Below, piece by piece: positions 1 through 10,303 of a stretch of 53,064 nucleotides of DNA. The translations under genes and the position numbers were made by a program. This stretch comes from Myxococcota bacterium (GTDB lineage: Bacteria > Myxococcota_A > UBA796 > UBA9615 > JAKLKC01). The stretch's first letter is position 1. Every line of letters begins with the position of its first letter. The DNA lies in NCBI GenBank assembly GCA_023150875.1, contig JAKLKC010000048.1:1-53064 (forward strand). The letters are read 5' to 3'. The notes beneath the pieces are model-generated. The model was not told the origin of the DNA and ran no database searches. It worked only from the letters and a program-made list of their open reading frames with translations.

Positions 1-73
1 CGAAGGCGCGAGTGACGCCGCGAGGCGGGATGCATCGTCGCCCGGGCGGGTGACCGCATTTCGTGTTCGACTC

Positions 74-1150
74 TCAATCCTCCACGGCCTGGAGTCCGGT
101 GAAGCCCAGGTCCCGCTGGAAGACCAGGTCGTGGGGGTCGAAGCCCTCGATCACCCGGTAGGTCGCCAGGACCAGGTCCCCGCTCACCTCCACCTCCGGC
201 TCCGACCACAGCTCGCTGAACGGCCGGTCGGCGACCACGCTGTCCCGGGACCGGCTCCATGTGGGCAGGAAGGCCGCGCCCCGCACCGCCTGGTCGTTGC
301 TGGCGAAAAGCAGGGCTACGGTCATGATCGCCCCCTGCTCGGGCAGGGGCTTCACGCCGATGGCCATGGCCCGCCAGCGGGGATCGGGGCGCCGCTCCGG
401 GGGGAGGTCCGCGACGATCTGTTCCGCCAGCTTGGGCCCGATCACCGACACCGAGAGCTGGGGGCCCAGGGCGGCGACCAGCCGGGCCCGGGCGACCCGC
501 TCCGGCGTCGGCGTCTCGTCGGCCCGGGGCACCGTCAGGGCATCGATCAGCTCGTCCTCCCCCGCGGAGACCAGCAGGGTCCCCTCGTCGTAGGCGGCGA
601 AGGGCCACTGGGTCCGCCAGGGCAGGTCGCTGCGGGCCGGGAGCGCGAAGTACGACGTGCCGGCCTCCTCCCGGGGCTGGTACCCCATGCCCCGCAGGCG
701 GTCCCGAACCTGCGGCCCGATCTCCGGCCCCCGGGCGAGCTGGACGTAGCCCCCCGCCGCAGCGCACGAGACCGACACCTCGAAGGGCCCGAAGCCGAAG
801 CGCTCGATGAAGGTGGCCGACAGGAAGGTCTCGCCGAAGCGCCAGAACGTCAGGGGGTGGAGGGCGCGGGGGACCTTCCCCACCTCCCCCCGGAGGACCC
901 CCGCCGTCGTCGGCCGGGGGGCCCCGGTGCTCTGGTACACCGCGTCCTGGTCGGTGCACACCAGCTCCCCCACCTCCGGCAGGTCCGGGTAGCGCGCCAG
1001 CAGGTCGCGGATGGGGTTGGGCCCCGCGTCCGCGGCTACGGACGCCTTGGGATCGGGCCCTCCCGGGGGGCGGCACGCCACGGCCAGGGCGGCGACGGCG
1101 GCGACCGCTCCGGCGGCCAGGAGGGTGCGGCGGGGGGCGGCGGCGGCCAA
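74..1150 (-). CDS. Putative exported lipoprotein, function unknown
   Basis: The product is about 358 residues. It begins with an Arg-containing n-region, an Ala-rich hydrophobic stretch and the lipobox LAVAC near residue 26, so it is probably a lipid-anchored periplasmic or outer-membrane protein. I see no known catalytic motif in the mature part. The start chosen is TTG at 1150-1148, one base after the TAG stop of kbl, which implies translational coupling in the tdh-kbl transcript. Nothing ties it chemically to threonine catabolism, and it may simply share the transcript. No better in-frame ATG precedes the signal peptide. Confidence 0.75.
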   Translation of the reverse strand: MAAAAPRRTLLAAGAVAAVAALAVACRPPGGPDPKASVAADAGPNPIRDLLARYPDLPEVGELVCTDQDAVYQSTGAPRPTTAGVLRGEVGKVPRALHPLTFWRFGETFLSATFIERFGFGPFEVSVSCAAAGGYVQLARGPEIGPQVRDRLRGMGYQPREEAGTSYFALPARSDLPWRTQWPFAAYDEGTLLVSAGEDELIDALTVPRADETPTPERVARARLVAALGPQLSVSVIGPKLAEQIVADLPPERRPDPRWRAMAIGVKPLPEQGAIMTVALLFASNDQAVRGAAFLPTWSRSRDSVVADRPFSELWSEPEVEVSGDLVLATYRVIEGFDPHDLVFQRDLGFTGLQAVED

Positions 1151-1151
1151 C

Positions 1152-2357
1152 CTAGACCCCCGCCTCGGGCACGCCCCAGGCCCGGCCCACCTTCACGAAG
1201 GCGTCGACGCATCGGTCGACCTGCTCCGGGGTGTGGGCTGCGGAGAGCTGGACGCGGATCCGGGCCTTTCCCTTGGGCACCACCGGGAACGAGAAGCCGA
1301 TGACGTAGATCCCCTCGGCAAGGAGGTCGTCGGCCATCCCCTTGGCGAGGCGGGCGTCGTAGAGCATCACCGGGACGATGGGGTGGGTGCCCGGGGGCAC
1401 GTCGAAGCCGGCCGCGGCCATGCGGGACCGGAAGTGGACCGTGTTGCGCTCCAGGCGGTCCCGGAGCTCCGTGGAGCGGGACAGGCGCTCGAAGGCGGCG
1501 ATGGAGGCCCCCGCGATGGCGGGGGCGAGGGTGTTGCTGAACAGGTAGGGCCGGGAACGCTGGCGCAGTAGGTCGATCAGCTCCCTGCGGCCGGTGGTGA
1601 AACCCCCGGAGGCTCCACCCAGGGCCTTGCCCAGGGTCGAGGTCATCACGTCCACCCTCCCCTGGACCCCCCGGTGCTCGGGGGTGCCCCGGCCGGTGCG
1701 GCCGACGAAGCCGGTGGCGTGGCTGTCGTCCACCATCACCATGGCGCCGTACCGCTCCGCCACGTCGCAGAGCCGATCGAGGCGGGCGACGGTGCCGTCC
1801 ATGGAGAAGACGCCGTCGGTGGCCACCATCACCGTCCGGGCCCCCGCGTCCACCGCCTCCCGGAGCTTCGCCTCCAGGTCCTCGGCGTCGTCGTTGCGGT
1901 ACCGGTACCGCCTGGCCTTGCACAGGCGGATCCCGTCGATGATCGAGGCGTGGTTCAGCTCGTCGGAGACCACCGCGTCCTCCTCGTCCAGGAGGGTCTC
2001 GAAGAGGCCACCGTTGGCGTCGAAGCACGAGGAGTAGAGGATGGTGTCGTCGGTTCCCAGGAACCCCGAGACCGTCGCCTCCAGGCGCTTGTGCAGGTCC
2101 TGGGTGCCGCAGATGAAGCGGACCGAAGACAGGCCGAAGCCGTGATCGTCCAGGGTGGCCTTGGCGGCGGCGATCAGCTCCGGGTCGTTGGCGAGGCCCA
2201 GGTAGTTGTTGGCGCAGAAGTTCAGGACCTCCCCCGAGGCCACGCGGATCCGGGCCGACTGGGGAGAGAGCAGCACCCGCTCGTCCTTGTAGAGGCCGGC
2301 GGCGCGGATCTCCTCCAGCGTGCCGCGGTATCGCGCCCTTGCGGCGTCGGTCAGCAT
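1152..2357 (-). CDS. kbl: Glycine C-acetyltransferase (2-amino-3-ketobutyrate CoA ligase)
   Basis: A 401-residue fold-type I PLP enzyme of the alpha-oxoamine synthase family, close to the usual Kbl length of about 397. It cleaves 2-amino-3-oxobutyrate with CoA to glycine and acetyl-CoA in the cytoplasm, the second step of threonine degradation. Visible motifs are [10 protein letters not shown] near residue 47, [11 protein letters not shown], the cofactor-contacting [10 protein letters not shown], and the Schiff-base lysine in STLGKALGG near residue 245. The start is ATG 2357, [11 protein letters not shown]. The frame is open far upstream but that extension is antisense-like and unsupported. 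The gene follows tdh by 38 bases, which argues for Kbl rather than a BioF or HemA paralogue. Confidence 0.95.
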   Translation of the reverse strand: MLTDAARARYRGTLEEIRAAGLYKDERVLLSPQSARIRVASGEVLNFCANNYLGLANDPELIAAAKATLDDHGFGLSSVRFICGTQDLHKRLEATVSGFLGTDDTILYSSCFDANGGLFETLLDEEDAVVSDELNHASIIDGIRLCKARRYRYRNDDAEDLEAKLREAVDAGARTVMVATDGVFSMDGTVARLDRLCDVAERYGAMVMVDDSHATGFVGRTGRGTPEHRGVQGRVDVMTSTLGKALGGASGGFTTGRRELIDLLRQRSRPYLFSNTLAPAIAGASIAAFERLSRSTELRDRLERNTVHFRSRMAAAGFDVPPGTHPIVPVMLYDARLAKGMADDLLAEGIYVIGFSFPVVPKGKARIRVQLSAAHTPEQVDRCVDAFVKVGRAWGVPEAGV

Positions 2358-2395
2358 CTCTTCCTCCTCGGATGGGTGGGTCGCCGGGTGTCGGT

Positions 2396-3571
2396 TCAGC
2401 CCGCGAAGCGGATCACCGCCTTGGGGTGTTCCCGGATCACCCGCTCGAACGCCTGGGGGTCGAAGCCCTCGATGGGCACGATGGTCCCCTGCCCCCGGTC
2501 CAGGATCACGTTCCAGATGGCGTCCTGCACGCCGTTGGAGGGGTCCTCCAGGAGCCGACGGGTGACCTCCCACGTCCCGAAGATCCGCCTCCCCACCACC
2601 GCGTGCAACGTCAGCCCGTCCAGGACGATCCGGTCGAAGTCCTCGACCACCAGGTCGCCGGACTTGATGCCGAAGAGCACCACGTGGCCGCCCCGGCGGG
2701 TGGACTTGACGGCGTTGTTCACCGAGCCCGGGAAGCCGCTCATCTCCATCGACACGTCGGCCCCGACCCCCGCCGTGAGCTCCCGCACCTGCCGCCGCAC
2801 GTCGGGGTCGTGGCGCCAGCTCTCGGGGCCGATCCGGGCGAGGTCGGGCCGGATCACCGCGTCGCATCCCAGCGCCCGGGCCATCTCGGCGTGGCGGGGA
2901 TCGGGCTCGACCCCGATCACCTGCCTCGCCCCCATGCCCCGGGCGATGAGGACCGCGAAGAGGCCGATGGTGCCGCAGCCGAAGACGGCGACGCTGCGGC
3001 CGGCGAGGTCCACCTGGGTGCAGGCGTGGACCGCGTTGCCGAAGGGCTCCTGGACGGCGCCCACCTCGGGGCGGATCCGGGACAGGTCCGTGGGCCACAG
3101 GGCCTTGGCGGGGAGCTTGATGTACTCGGCGAAGCAGCCATCCATGGAGATCCCGATGATCCGGTCCCGGGCGCAGACGTGGGTGTCGCCGGCGCGGCAG
3201 GGGTAGCACTCGCCGCAGACGATGTGGCTCTCGGTGGAGACGGCGTCCCCCGGCCGGATCCCCCGGGCGGCGGCGGCCCGGGAGCCGATGGCGACGACCT
3301 CCCCCAGCATCTCGTGGCCGACGATCCGCCGGTCCTTCCCCTCCTCCGCCAGGGAACCCAGGATCATGTCCCCGAACGCCTGCCGGGACCAGATCCCGCG
3401 GTCCGAGCCGCAGAATCCGGCGAACCTCACCCTCACCAGGGCCATGTCCCCGTCCCCGGGGTCTCGGGACTCGTCCAGCTCGGGGCGGGGCTCGTCGGTG
3501 AGGCGGAGCCCCCGGGAGCTCTCCCAGGGGTCCCGGACCCGGTCGTAGGTCAGAGCGCGCATCGTCTGCAT
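2396..3571 (-). CDS. tdh: Zinc-dependent threonine 3-dehydrogenase-type alcohol dehydrogenase
   Basis: A 391-residue medium-chain dehydrogenase. The catalytic zinc ligands C54 (FCGSD) and H86-E87 (GHEMLGEV) are present, as is the structural zinc set C119, C122, C125 and C133. A Rossmann motif FGCGTIGLF lies near residue 215. The expected reaction is L-threonine plus NAD+ to 2-amino-3-ketobutyrate, feeding Kbl encoded directly downstream. The protein is longer than E. coli Tdh (341) because of a 30-residue insertion near the N-terminus (around [15 protein letters not shown]), so it may be a divergent family member and the substrate is inferred mostly from the kbl neighbour. The start is ATG 3571; ATG 3562 is an alternative. 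Confidence 0.85.
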   Translation of the reverse strand: MQTMRALTYDRVRDPWESSRGLRLTDEPRPELDESRDPGDGDMALVRVRFAGFCGSDRGIWSRQAFGDMILGSLAEEGKDRRIVGHEMLGEVVAIGSRAAAARGIRPGDAVSTESHIVCGECYPCRAGDTHVCARDRIIGISMDGCFAEYIKLPAKALWPTDLSRIRPEVGAVQEPFGNAVHACTQVDLAGRSVAVFGCGTIGLFAVLIARGMGARQVIGVEPDPRHAEMARALGCDAVIRPDLARIGPESWRHDPDVRRQVRELTAGVGADVSMEMSGFPGSVNNAVKSTRRGGHVVLFGIKSGDLVVEDFDRIVLDGLTLHAVVGRRIFGTWEVTRRLLEDPSNGVQDAIWNVILDRGQGTIVPIEGFDPQAFERVIREHPKAVIRFAG

Positions 3572-3701
3572 GGGGCCACCCGCGGGAGGAGGATCGCCGT
3601 TCCGGCAAGGGGGGCCGGGGGCACAAAGAGATACGTCATCGGGGGGCGATCCGCAACGCGGACGGGAGGCACCGGCCCGCTCCCGGCGGCGAGGACCTAT
3701 C

Positions 3702-5336
3702 ATGCCCCCTGGAGGTCCCGTGTACCGTCGACTCCTGGAGTGGCGCCGGGGTGGGAGGCCGGGCCCGCGCCGCCTCCACCTGGTGCTCACCGAGCGCTGC
3801 AACCTGCGGTGCCTGTCGTGCTTCATGGCCGAGACCCCCGCGTCCGCAGCGGCGGGGGAGCTGCCCGACGCGGTGGTCCTGGACCTGCTGGAGGACGCCG
3901 TGGGCCTGGGGATCCGCGAGGTCTACCTGGTGGGCGGGGAGCCCTTCGTGCGGCGGGACCTGGTGCTGGAGGCGGCGGCCAGGGTGAAGGGCCACGGCCT
4001 GCGGGGCGAGATGACCACCAACGGCACGCTGCTCCGCCCAGGGGACGCTCGACGCCTGGTGGAGATCGGGTGGGACTACCTCCAGGTCAGCGTGGACGGG
4101 CCCGACGCCGAGACCCACGACGCGCTCCGGGGCGCGCCGGGCAGCTTCCACCGGATCGTCCGGTCCTTCGGGCACCTGCGGGAGGCCCGGCGTGGGGCGG
4201 GGAGGCGCCTTCCCCGGCTGGCCCTGTCCACGGTCGTCTCGAACCGCAACTTCCGGCGGCTCCGGGACGTGGTGGAGCTCGCGGCGACGGTGGGAGCCGA
4301 CGAGGCGATCTTCCAGAGCCTCAAGCCCATGAGCCGCCACTGTCCCTCCCTGGCCCTGGACGACGGCCAGAGGGCGGAGCTGCGGGGCGCCGCCGCGGAG
4401 GCCGTGGAGGCCGCGGCGCGTCTGGGGGTCCGCACCAACGCCCGGGACCTGACCGAGGCGCGGGTGGCGGGCGGGTCGGAGCGGCTCCACGCCGTCATGG
4501 CCCAGGACGTCCACGAGACCGGGGATCCGCTGCTGGGGGCCCACTGCTACGTGCCCTGGTACAACGTGGTGGTCCACTGGGACGGCCGGGTCGATCCCTG
4601 CTGGGAGTGGGACGGAGAGCCCATGGGGGACGCCCGCAGCCAGCGCCTCTCGGAGATCTGGCACGGCCAGGGGTTCGAGGCGTACCGGGCGGCCTTCGTC
4701 GCCCGGGAGATCCCCTCCCACTGCGCCCGGTGCTGCCTCGGGCACCTGGACCACACCCGCTGGCTCCGCCTGAAGGCCCTGCGGGCCGCCGGCGAGTGGG
4801 AGGAGCTGCTGCGGGTCGCCGATGGCCTGTTGGCGCATCAGCCCGACCACCCCCAGGCCGTGGACGCCCGCCTGGACGCCCTCTACCACCTGGGGAGGGC
4901 CGAGGAGGCCCGGGCGACCCTGCGCCGCACCTTCGTCCCCGGCCGCGCCGCGTGGCCCGAGGACCTGCTGATGGCCCTCTTCGTCCCCCACCGGGAGGGG
5001 GACGCGGAGGCGGTGGTGGGGGCCGCAGACCGCGTCCTCGCCGGGTCCCCGGACGCCGCCTACGCCTGGTGGGTGCGGGGCGCGGCGCTTCAGGGCGCCG
5101 GCCGCCTGGACGAGGCCCGGGAGTCCCTGGAGAGGGCCGCCTCGGGGCGCTGCGACTCCTTCCGGGACGCCGTCCTGGACAGCCTCGCCCAGCTCGCCCT
5201 CGCCGAAGGTCGCCCCCGGGACGCCGCCCGCCTCGCCGAGGCCGCCCTGGCGCTGGCGCCGGGCAAGGACCAGACCCGGCGCCTGCGCTCCCGCGCCTTG
5301 CGGGCGCTCAGGGAGGGGCGGCGGGGCGGGCCCTGA
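3702..5336 (+). CDS. Radical SAM/SPASM protein with C-terminal TPR-like helical region
   Basis: A 544-residue protein. The radical SAM cluster motif C33-x3-C37-x2-C40 is followed by the GGEP loop (LVGGEPFVRRD) and VSVDGPDAETHD. A SPASM-type cysteine region covers roughly residues 280-345, with CYVPW, DPCWEW and HCARCC, suggesting auxiliary Fe-S clusters. From about residue 350 there are degenerate TPR-like helix pairs. SPASM enzymes usually modify peptides or activate partner enzymes, but no small precursor peptide or sulfatase gene is adjacent, so the substrate is unknown. ATG 3702 has GAGGA six bases upstream; GTG 3720 behind GGAGGT is an alternative. The gene is divergent from tdh across about 130 bases. 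Confidence 0.88.
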   Translation: MPPGGPVYRRLLEWRRGGRPGPRRLHLVLTERCNLRCLSCFMAETPASAAAGELPDAVVLDLLEDAVGLGIREVYLVGGEPFVRRDLVLEAAARVKGHGLRGEMTTNGTLLRPGDARRLVEIGWDYLQVSVDGPDAETHDALRGAPGSFHRIVRSFGHLREARRGAGRRLPRLALSTVVSNRNFRRLRDVVELAATVGADEAIFQSLKPMSRHCPSLALDDGQRAELRGAAAEAVEAAARLGVRTNARDLTEARVAGGSERLHAVMAQDVHETGDPLLGAHCYVPWYNVVVHWDGRVDPCWEWDGEPMGDARSQRLSEIWHGQGFEAYRAAFVAREIPSHCARCCLGHLDHTRWLRLKALRAAGEWEELLRVADGLLAHQPDHPQAVDARLDALYHLGRAEEARATLRRTFVPGRAAWPEDLLMALFVPHREGDAEAVVGAADRVLAGSPDAAYAWWVRGAALQGAGRLDEARESLERAASGRCDSFRDAVLDSLAQLALAEGRPRDAARLAEAALALAPGKDQTRRLRSRALRALREGRRGGP

Positions 5337-5362
5337 TCCCCGCGACGGGGTCCGGAGCCGAA

Positions 5363-5380
5363 GGCGGGTGGCGGCCCGCC
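5363..5380. terminator. Possible hairpin between convergent genes
   Basis: GGCGGG-TGGCGG-CCCGCC forms a six-base-pair stem with a six-base loop in the 45-base gap between the convergent radical SAM gene and the VKOR fusion gene. There is no T tract, so this is at best a weak bidirectional terminator. Confidence 0.3.
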
Positions 5381-5381
5381 G

Positions 5382-7364
5382 TCAGCGGGCGTCCTTGCAG
5401 CAGCGGAAGCCCGAGGCGGCGCTGGTGTAGCCGGGGCCGAACTTGTCGTGGCGCTGGTAGCAGCGGGCCTTCTCCTTGAAGTACCAGGCGCCCCCCATCA
5501 GGGCCGCCTCGTCCTCGGTGGAGCCGACCCACTCCTGGGCGTTCCCGGCGAGGTCGTAGACACCGTCCCGACTCACGCACCGGGGCATGGATCCGGTGAG
5601 CAGGGGGCGCGTGCGCTCCTGGTCCCCCTGGTCGGCGCAGGCCCCGGGCTCGTAGAAGTCGCCGTAGGGGAACTCGGTGCCCTCCAGGTAGTCGTCCCCG
5701 AAGATCCCGTTCTTGTCGTCGTCCACGGGGGCCGCCCCCTGGCAGGCCGCCACCCACTCCATCTCGGAGCAGGTCCGCTTGCCCGCCGCCTCGCAGGAGC
5801 GCTTCGCGTCGTACCAGCTCGAACGCAGGGCCGGCACCTGGTCCGCCTGGGACAAGGCCTTGCCCTGGGCGCTCGCCGGGGTGGCCGCCTCGAAGGAGTC
5901 GATGAAGAAGTGCAGGTCTCCGTAGCGGATCTCGCGCATCTCGGGGGCGGAGGCCGGTGAGCCCGCGGCGGCGTCGGCCGCCCCGTCGGCCTTGGCCTCC
6001 CTCGCCTTCCGCTGGGCGTCCGCCGCCGACGCCCCCAGCTCCTGCTCGATGGCGGCCATCAGCACCTGGGGCGACTGGATCCCCTTGAAGAGGCGGTCGC
6101 CGACGAAGATCCGGGGCGTACCGTCCAGCTTGCGGTCCGCCCCCTGCTGGGCGTTCATCCGGACGCGCTCCATGGCGGCGGGATCGGACAGGCACGAGTC
6201 GAAACGGCGGGTGTCGAGGCCGGCCAGCTCGGCGTAGTGGGCCAGGTCCGAGGAGGCGAGCTTGTGCTGGTTCTTGAAGGTGACGTCGTGCCACTTCCAG
6301 AAGCCGTCGTTGCCCCCCACGACGTAGGCGCAGCGACCGGCGACGGCGGCGTCGCAGGCGTCCCGGTGCCGGTTGTTCTTCACCCCCGGGTTGCACGCCG
6401 GGTTCATGGGATAGTCCTTCCACACGAACTGGACCCGGTCGGCGTACCGCTCCTCCAGGTCCTTGAGCACGTACGACATCCGCTTGCAGTAGCCGCACTC
6501 GAAGTCGGCGAACTCCACCACCCGCACCACCGCGTCCTTGGCGCCGCGGTAGGGGTCGTCGGCGAGGATGTCCGGGGCGCCGTCGGCGCTCCCCGGGACC
6601 AGGGTGGCGCTGGAAGCCGGAGTGGCGCCCGGGACCGCGCCCCCTCCCGCCACTGCCGCCACCCTCCCCTCCTCCAAGGTGGCGTGGACCCGCTGCTCGA
6701 CGGCGACCGCGACCAGGAGCAGCCCCGCCAGGGCGCCGGCCACCCGGAGCGGCACCATGGGGGAGCGGCGCAGGTCCCCGAGCACCTCGCCCACCAGGGC
6801 CCCGGGGGTTCGCCCGGAGAGCTGCCAGGACAGGACCAGGGAGGCGAGGTTCACCCCGTAGAGGGCCACGCACCAGATGCACTTCTCGCCGATGACGAAC
6901 ACGGTGATCGCCGCCAGGACCGCGCTGTAGGCGACCGTGGCGGCGCTGAGGGCGAAGGCATAGGCCGGCCCCCGGCGCGGCCACGGCCCCTTGCCCTTCA
7001 GGCCCCGCCATGCGAGGCCCATGAGCACGAGGTACGTGGGGATGGCGGGGAGGGCGGTGGGGATCCCGAAGATCGCGCCGTAGTCGCTCGCCTGCACCTC
7101 GGCACAGTTCCACCCGGGGTCGTCTCCGCACCCGGCGACGAAGCCTTCGATCAGCCCGTGGACGCTGTAGTGGAAGCGGACGAGGTGGATGGCGACGGCG
7201 ATGCCGGCGGCCAGCACTGCGAAGAGGGCATGGGCGGCCCACGCCCGGGGCGCCTCGCCCCCCGGCGCTCCGCCCCCGGACGCGGCGGGCGGGGTGGCGG
7301 CCGCCCCAGGTCCGCGGTGGACGGGGCGGACCGGCGGTGAGCCGGACTTCTTCTTGCTGGCCAT
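5382..7364 (-). CDS. VKOR - DsbA-like thioredoxin - FGE-like fusion protein
   Basis: A 660-residue membrane protein with three modules. Residues 41-185 form a VKOR-type multi-helix domain with loop cysteines C79 and C87 and the CIWC pair at 162-165. After one more helix (about 205-222), residues 275-445 are a DsbA/DsbG-like thioredoxin with CGYC at 290-293 and the cis-Pro context GTPRIF. Residues 476-660 resemble the FGE/SUMF1 fold (GKRTCSEMEWVAAC, YDLAGNAQEWVG, GFRC). VKOR plus DsbA makes a self-recycling disulfide-forming enzyme facing the periplasm. In the FGE-like part the first catalytic cysteine position is F629 (GGAWYF), while C635 is kept, so formylglycine synthesis is doubtful. It follows the TlpA-like gene on the same strand, 46 bases away. 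Confidence 0.9.
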   Translation of the reverse strand: MASKKKSGSPPVRPVHRGPGAAATPPAASGGGAPGGEAPRAWAAHALFAVLAAGIAVAIHLVRFHYSVHGLIEGFVAGCGDDPGWNCAEVQASDYGAIFGIPTALPAIPTYLVLMGLAWRGLKGKGPWPRRGPAYAFALSAATVAYSAVLAAITVFVIGEKCIWCVALYGVNLASLVLSWQLSGRTPGALVGEVLGDLRRSPMVPLRVAGALAGLLLVAVAVEQRVHATLEEGRVAAVAGGGAVPGATPASSATLVPGSADGAPDILADDPYRGAKDAVVRVVEFADFECGYCKRMSYVLKDLEERYADRVQFVWKDYPMNPACNPGVKNNRHRDACDAAVAGRCAYVVGGNDGFWKWHDVTFKNQHKLASSDLAHYAELAGLDTRRFDSCLSDPAAMERVRMNAQQGADRKLDGTPRIFVGDRLFKGIQSPQVLMAAIEQELGASAADAQRKAREAKADGAADAAAGSPASAPEMREIRYGDLHFFIDSFEAATPASAQGKALSQADQVPALRSSWYDAKRSCEAAGKRTCSEMEWVAACQGAAPVDDDKNGIFGDDYLEGTEFPYGDFYEPGACADQGDQERTRPLLTGSMPRCVSRDGVYDLAGNAQEWVGSTEDEAALMGGAWYFKEKARCYQRHDKFGPGYTSAASGFRCCKDAR

Positions 7365-7410
7365 CGTGCGCTTCCGGGGAGGTTGCGGGGAGAGGTCGGG
7401 GGCGGGGCGC

Positions 7411-7974
7411 CTACTTGCGGGCCTCGGCGATCCACTGGGGGAGCAGGCCCAGGTCCTCGTCGCGGAAGCCGACGATCTGCCGCCGGATCACGCCGTTCGG
7501 GTCCACCAGGAACGAGGTCGGCATCCGGTCCACGGCGAAGCGGCCCAGCACCGCGCTCTTGTCGTCGACCCCGATGGGGAAGGTCATGGGCTTGCCCAGC
7601 TTCTTGAGGAAGGCCCGGGCGGAGGCGGCGTCCCGGTCGACGTTGATCGACAGCACCACGAAGCCCTTGCCTTTGTGCTGCTGGTAGAACGTGTCGAGGG
7701 CGGGCATCTCCCGCTGGCAGGGGCCGCACCAGCTCGCCCAGAAGTTCAGCAGGACCACCTTGCCCTTGTGGTCGGAGAGCCGGACCGTGCCGCCGTCGAG
7801 GCCGGGCAGGGAGATCTCCCCCGCGGGCTTGCCTACGAAGTCCAGGTCCGACGCGGGGACCATGCGGTCGGCGGGGGGCTGGGCGCGGGCCCCGGCCGGC
7901 AGGAAGAGGCCGAGGGTGGCGAGGAGCAGGGCGGCGAGGGGTGCGCGGCCGAGCCGACACGAGTTCCGGGACAT
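7411..7974 (-). CDS. TlpA-like thiol:disulfide oxidoreductase, exported
   Basis: A 187-residue protein with a signal peptide ending near AGARAQ, then a TlpA/ResA-type thioredoxin fold with WCGPC in NFWASWCGPCQREMP and the later strand MPTSFLVDPNG. Such proteins usually reduce disulfides in the periplasm, for example during cytochrome c maturation. Here the gene sits immediately upstream of a VKOR-DsbA fusion, so it may instead act in the same oxidative or isomerase circuit. The start ATG 7974 has GGAGGGAG about 12 bases upstream. The spacing to the fusion gene (46 bases, same strand) supports cotranscription. Confidence 0.9.
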   Translation of the reverse strand: MSRNSCRLGRAPLAALLLATLGLFLPAGARAQPPADRMVPASDLDFVGKPAGEISLPGLDGGTVRLSDHKGKVVLLNFWASWCGPCQREMPALDTFYQQHKGKGFVVLSINVDRDAASARAFLKKLGKPMTFPIGVDDKSAVLGRFAVDRMPTSFLVDPNGVIRRQIVGFRDEDLGLLPQWIAEARK

Positions 7975-8078
7975 CTGGGGAAGCTCCCTCCGGGGGGATG
8001 GCCCTGGGGAGGAACCCCACGGGACCGGCCGGTCCGCGGCCCCCCTGCAAGCCCTTCGGAACGGCCGGAGCGGGCAGG

Positions 8079-9908
<1,830 letters not shown>

Positions 9909-9983
9909 TCGGTGACCCCTCCTGGGTCGCCGGTCCTCACCGCGCGCCGGGCCCTCCAGCCCGCCGCCGGATCCCCGGACCGG

Positions 9984-10238
9984 CTACCCGTAGATCAGGC
10001 GGCGCAGCTGCCGCTCGGTGTAGGGGGGCGCCCGGAAGCGCCGCTCCTTCAGCTCCTCCTCGATCCGCACGAAGATCTGGGGGTTCCGCAGGCCCTCGCG
10101 CCGCAGCTCGGTGTGGCGCCTGCGGACGAACTGTTCGGCGCTCTCGTCGAGGTACGTGAGCAGCTCCGCCAGGATCTTGTCCAGATCCCGCTCGGACACG
10201 TCCGCGATCCGCAAGAGGTGTTCCCTGATCCGCCGCAT
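9984..10238 (-). CDS. Small charged helical protein, function unknown
   Basis: An 84-residue protein of mainly amphipathic helices, rich in Arg, Glu and Leu, with no cysteine, signal peptide or membrane segment, so it is probably cytosolic. It begins MRRIREHLLRIADV and ends RQLRRLIYG. It lies just upstream of glmS on the same strand with about 75 bases between them, so it may share the transcript. I do not recognise the family. The frame is open far upstream but overlaps the transglutaminase gene region only by antisense-like sequence, so the ATG at 10238 is preferred. Confidence 0.6.
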   Translation of the reverse strand: MRRIREHLLRIADVSERDLDKILAELLTYLDESAEQFVRRRHTELRREGLRNPQIFVRIEEELKERRFRAPPYTERQLRRLIYG

Positions 10239-10303
10239 CGGGAGTGGGGCCGGGCGGGAGTGCCCGAGCCGCACGTCGATGCTAGACCGCCATCGCGGCG
10301 GGC

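Noticed and set aside
1-73. tRNA-like GTTCGACTC near the left end
   Set aside because: No acceptor, D or anticodon arm can be built around it; nothing is supported in this stretch.
50-1303. Plus-strand frame over the lipoprotein and kbl 3' end
   Set aside because: Antisense to convincing genes, with Arg/Gly/Pro-rich translation and no motif.
9909-9983. Possible glmS ribozyme upstream of glmS
   Set aside because: Only 75 bases separate glmS from the next gene, too short for the ribozyme, and no matching core was seen.
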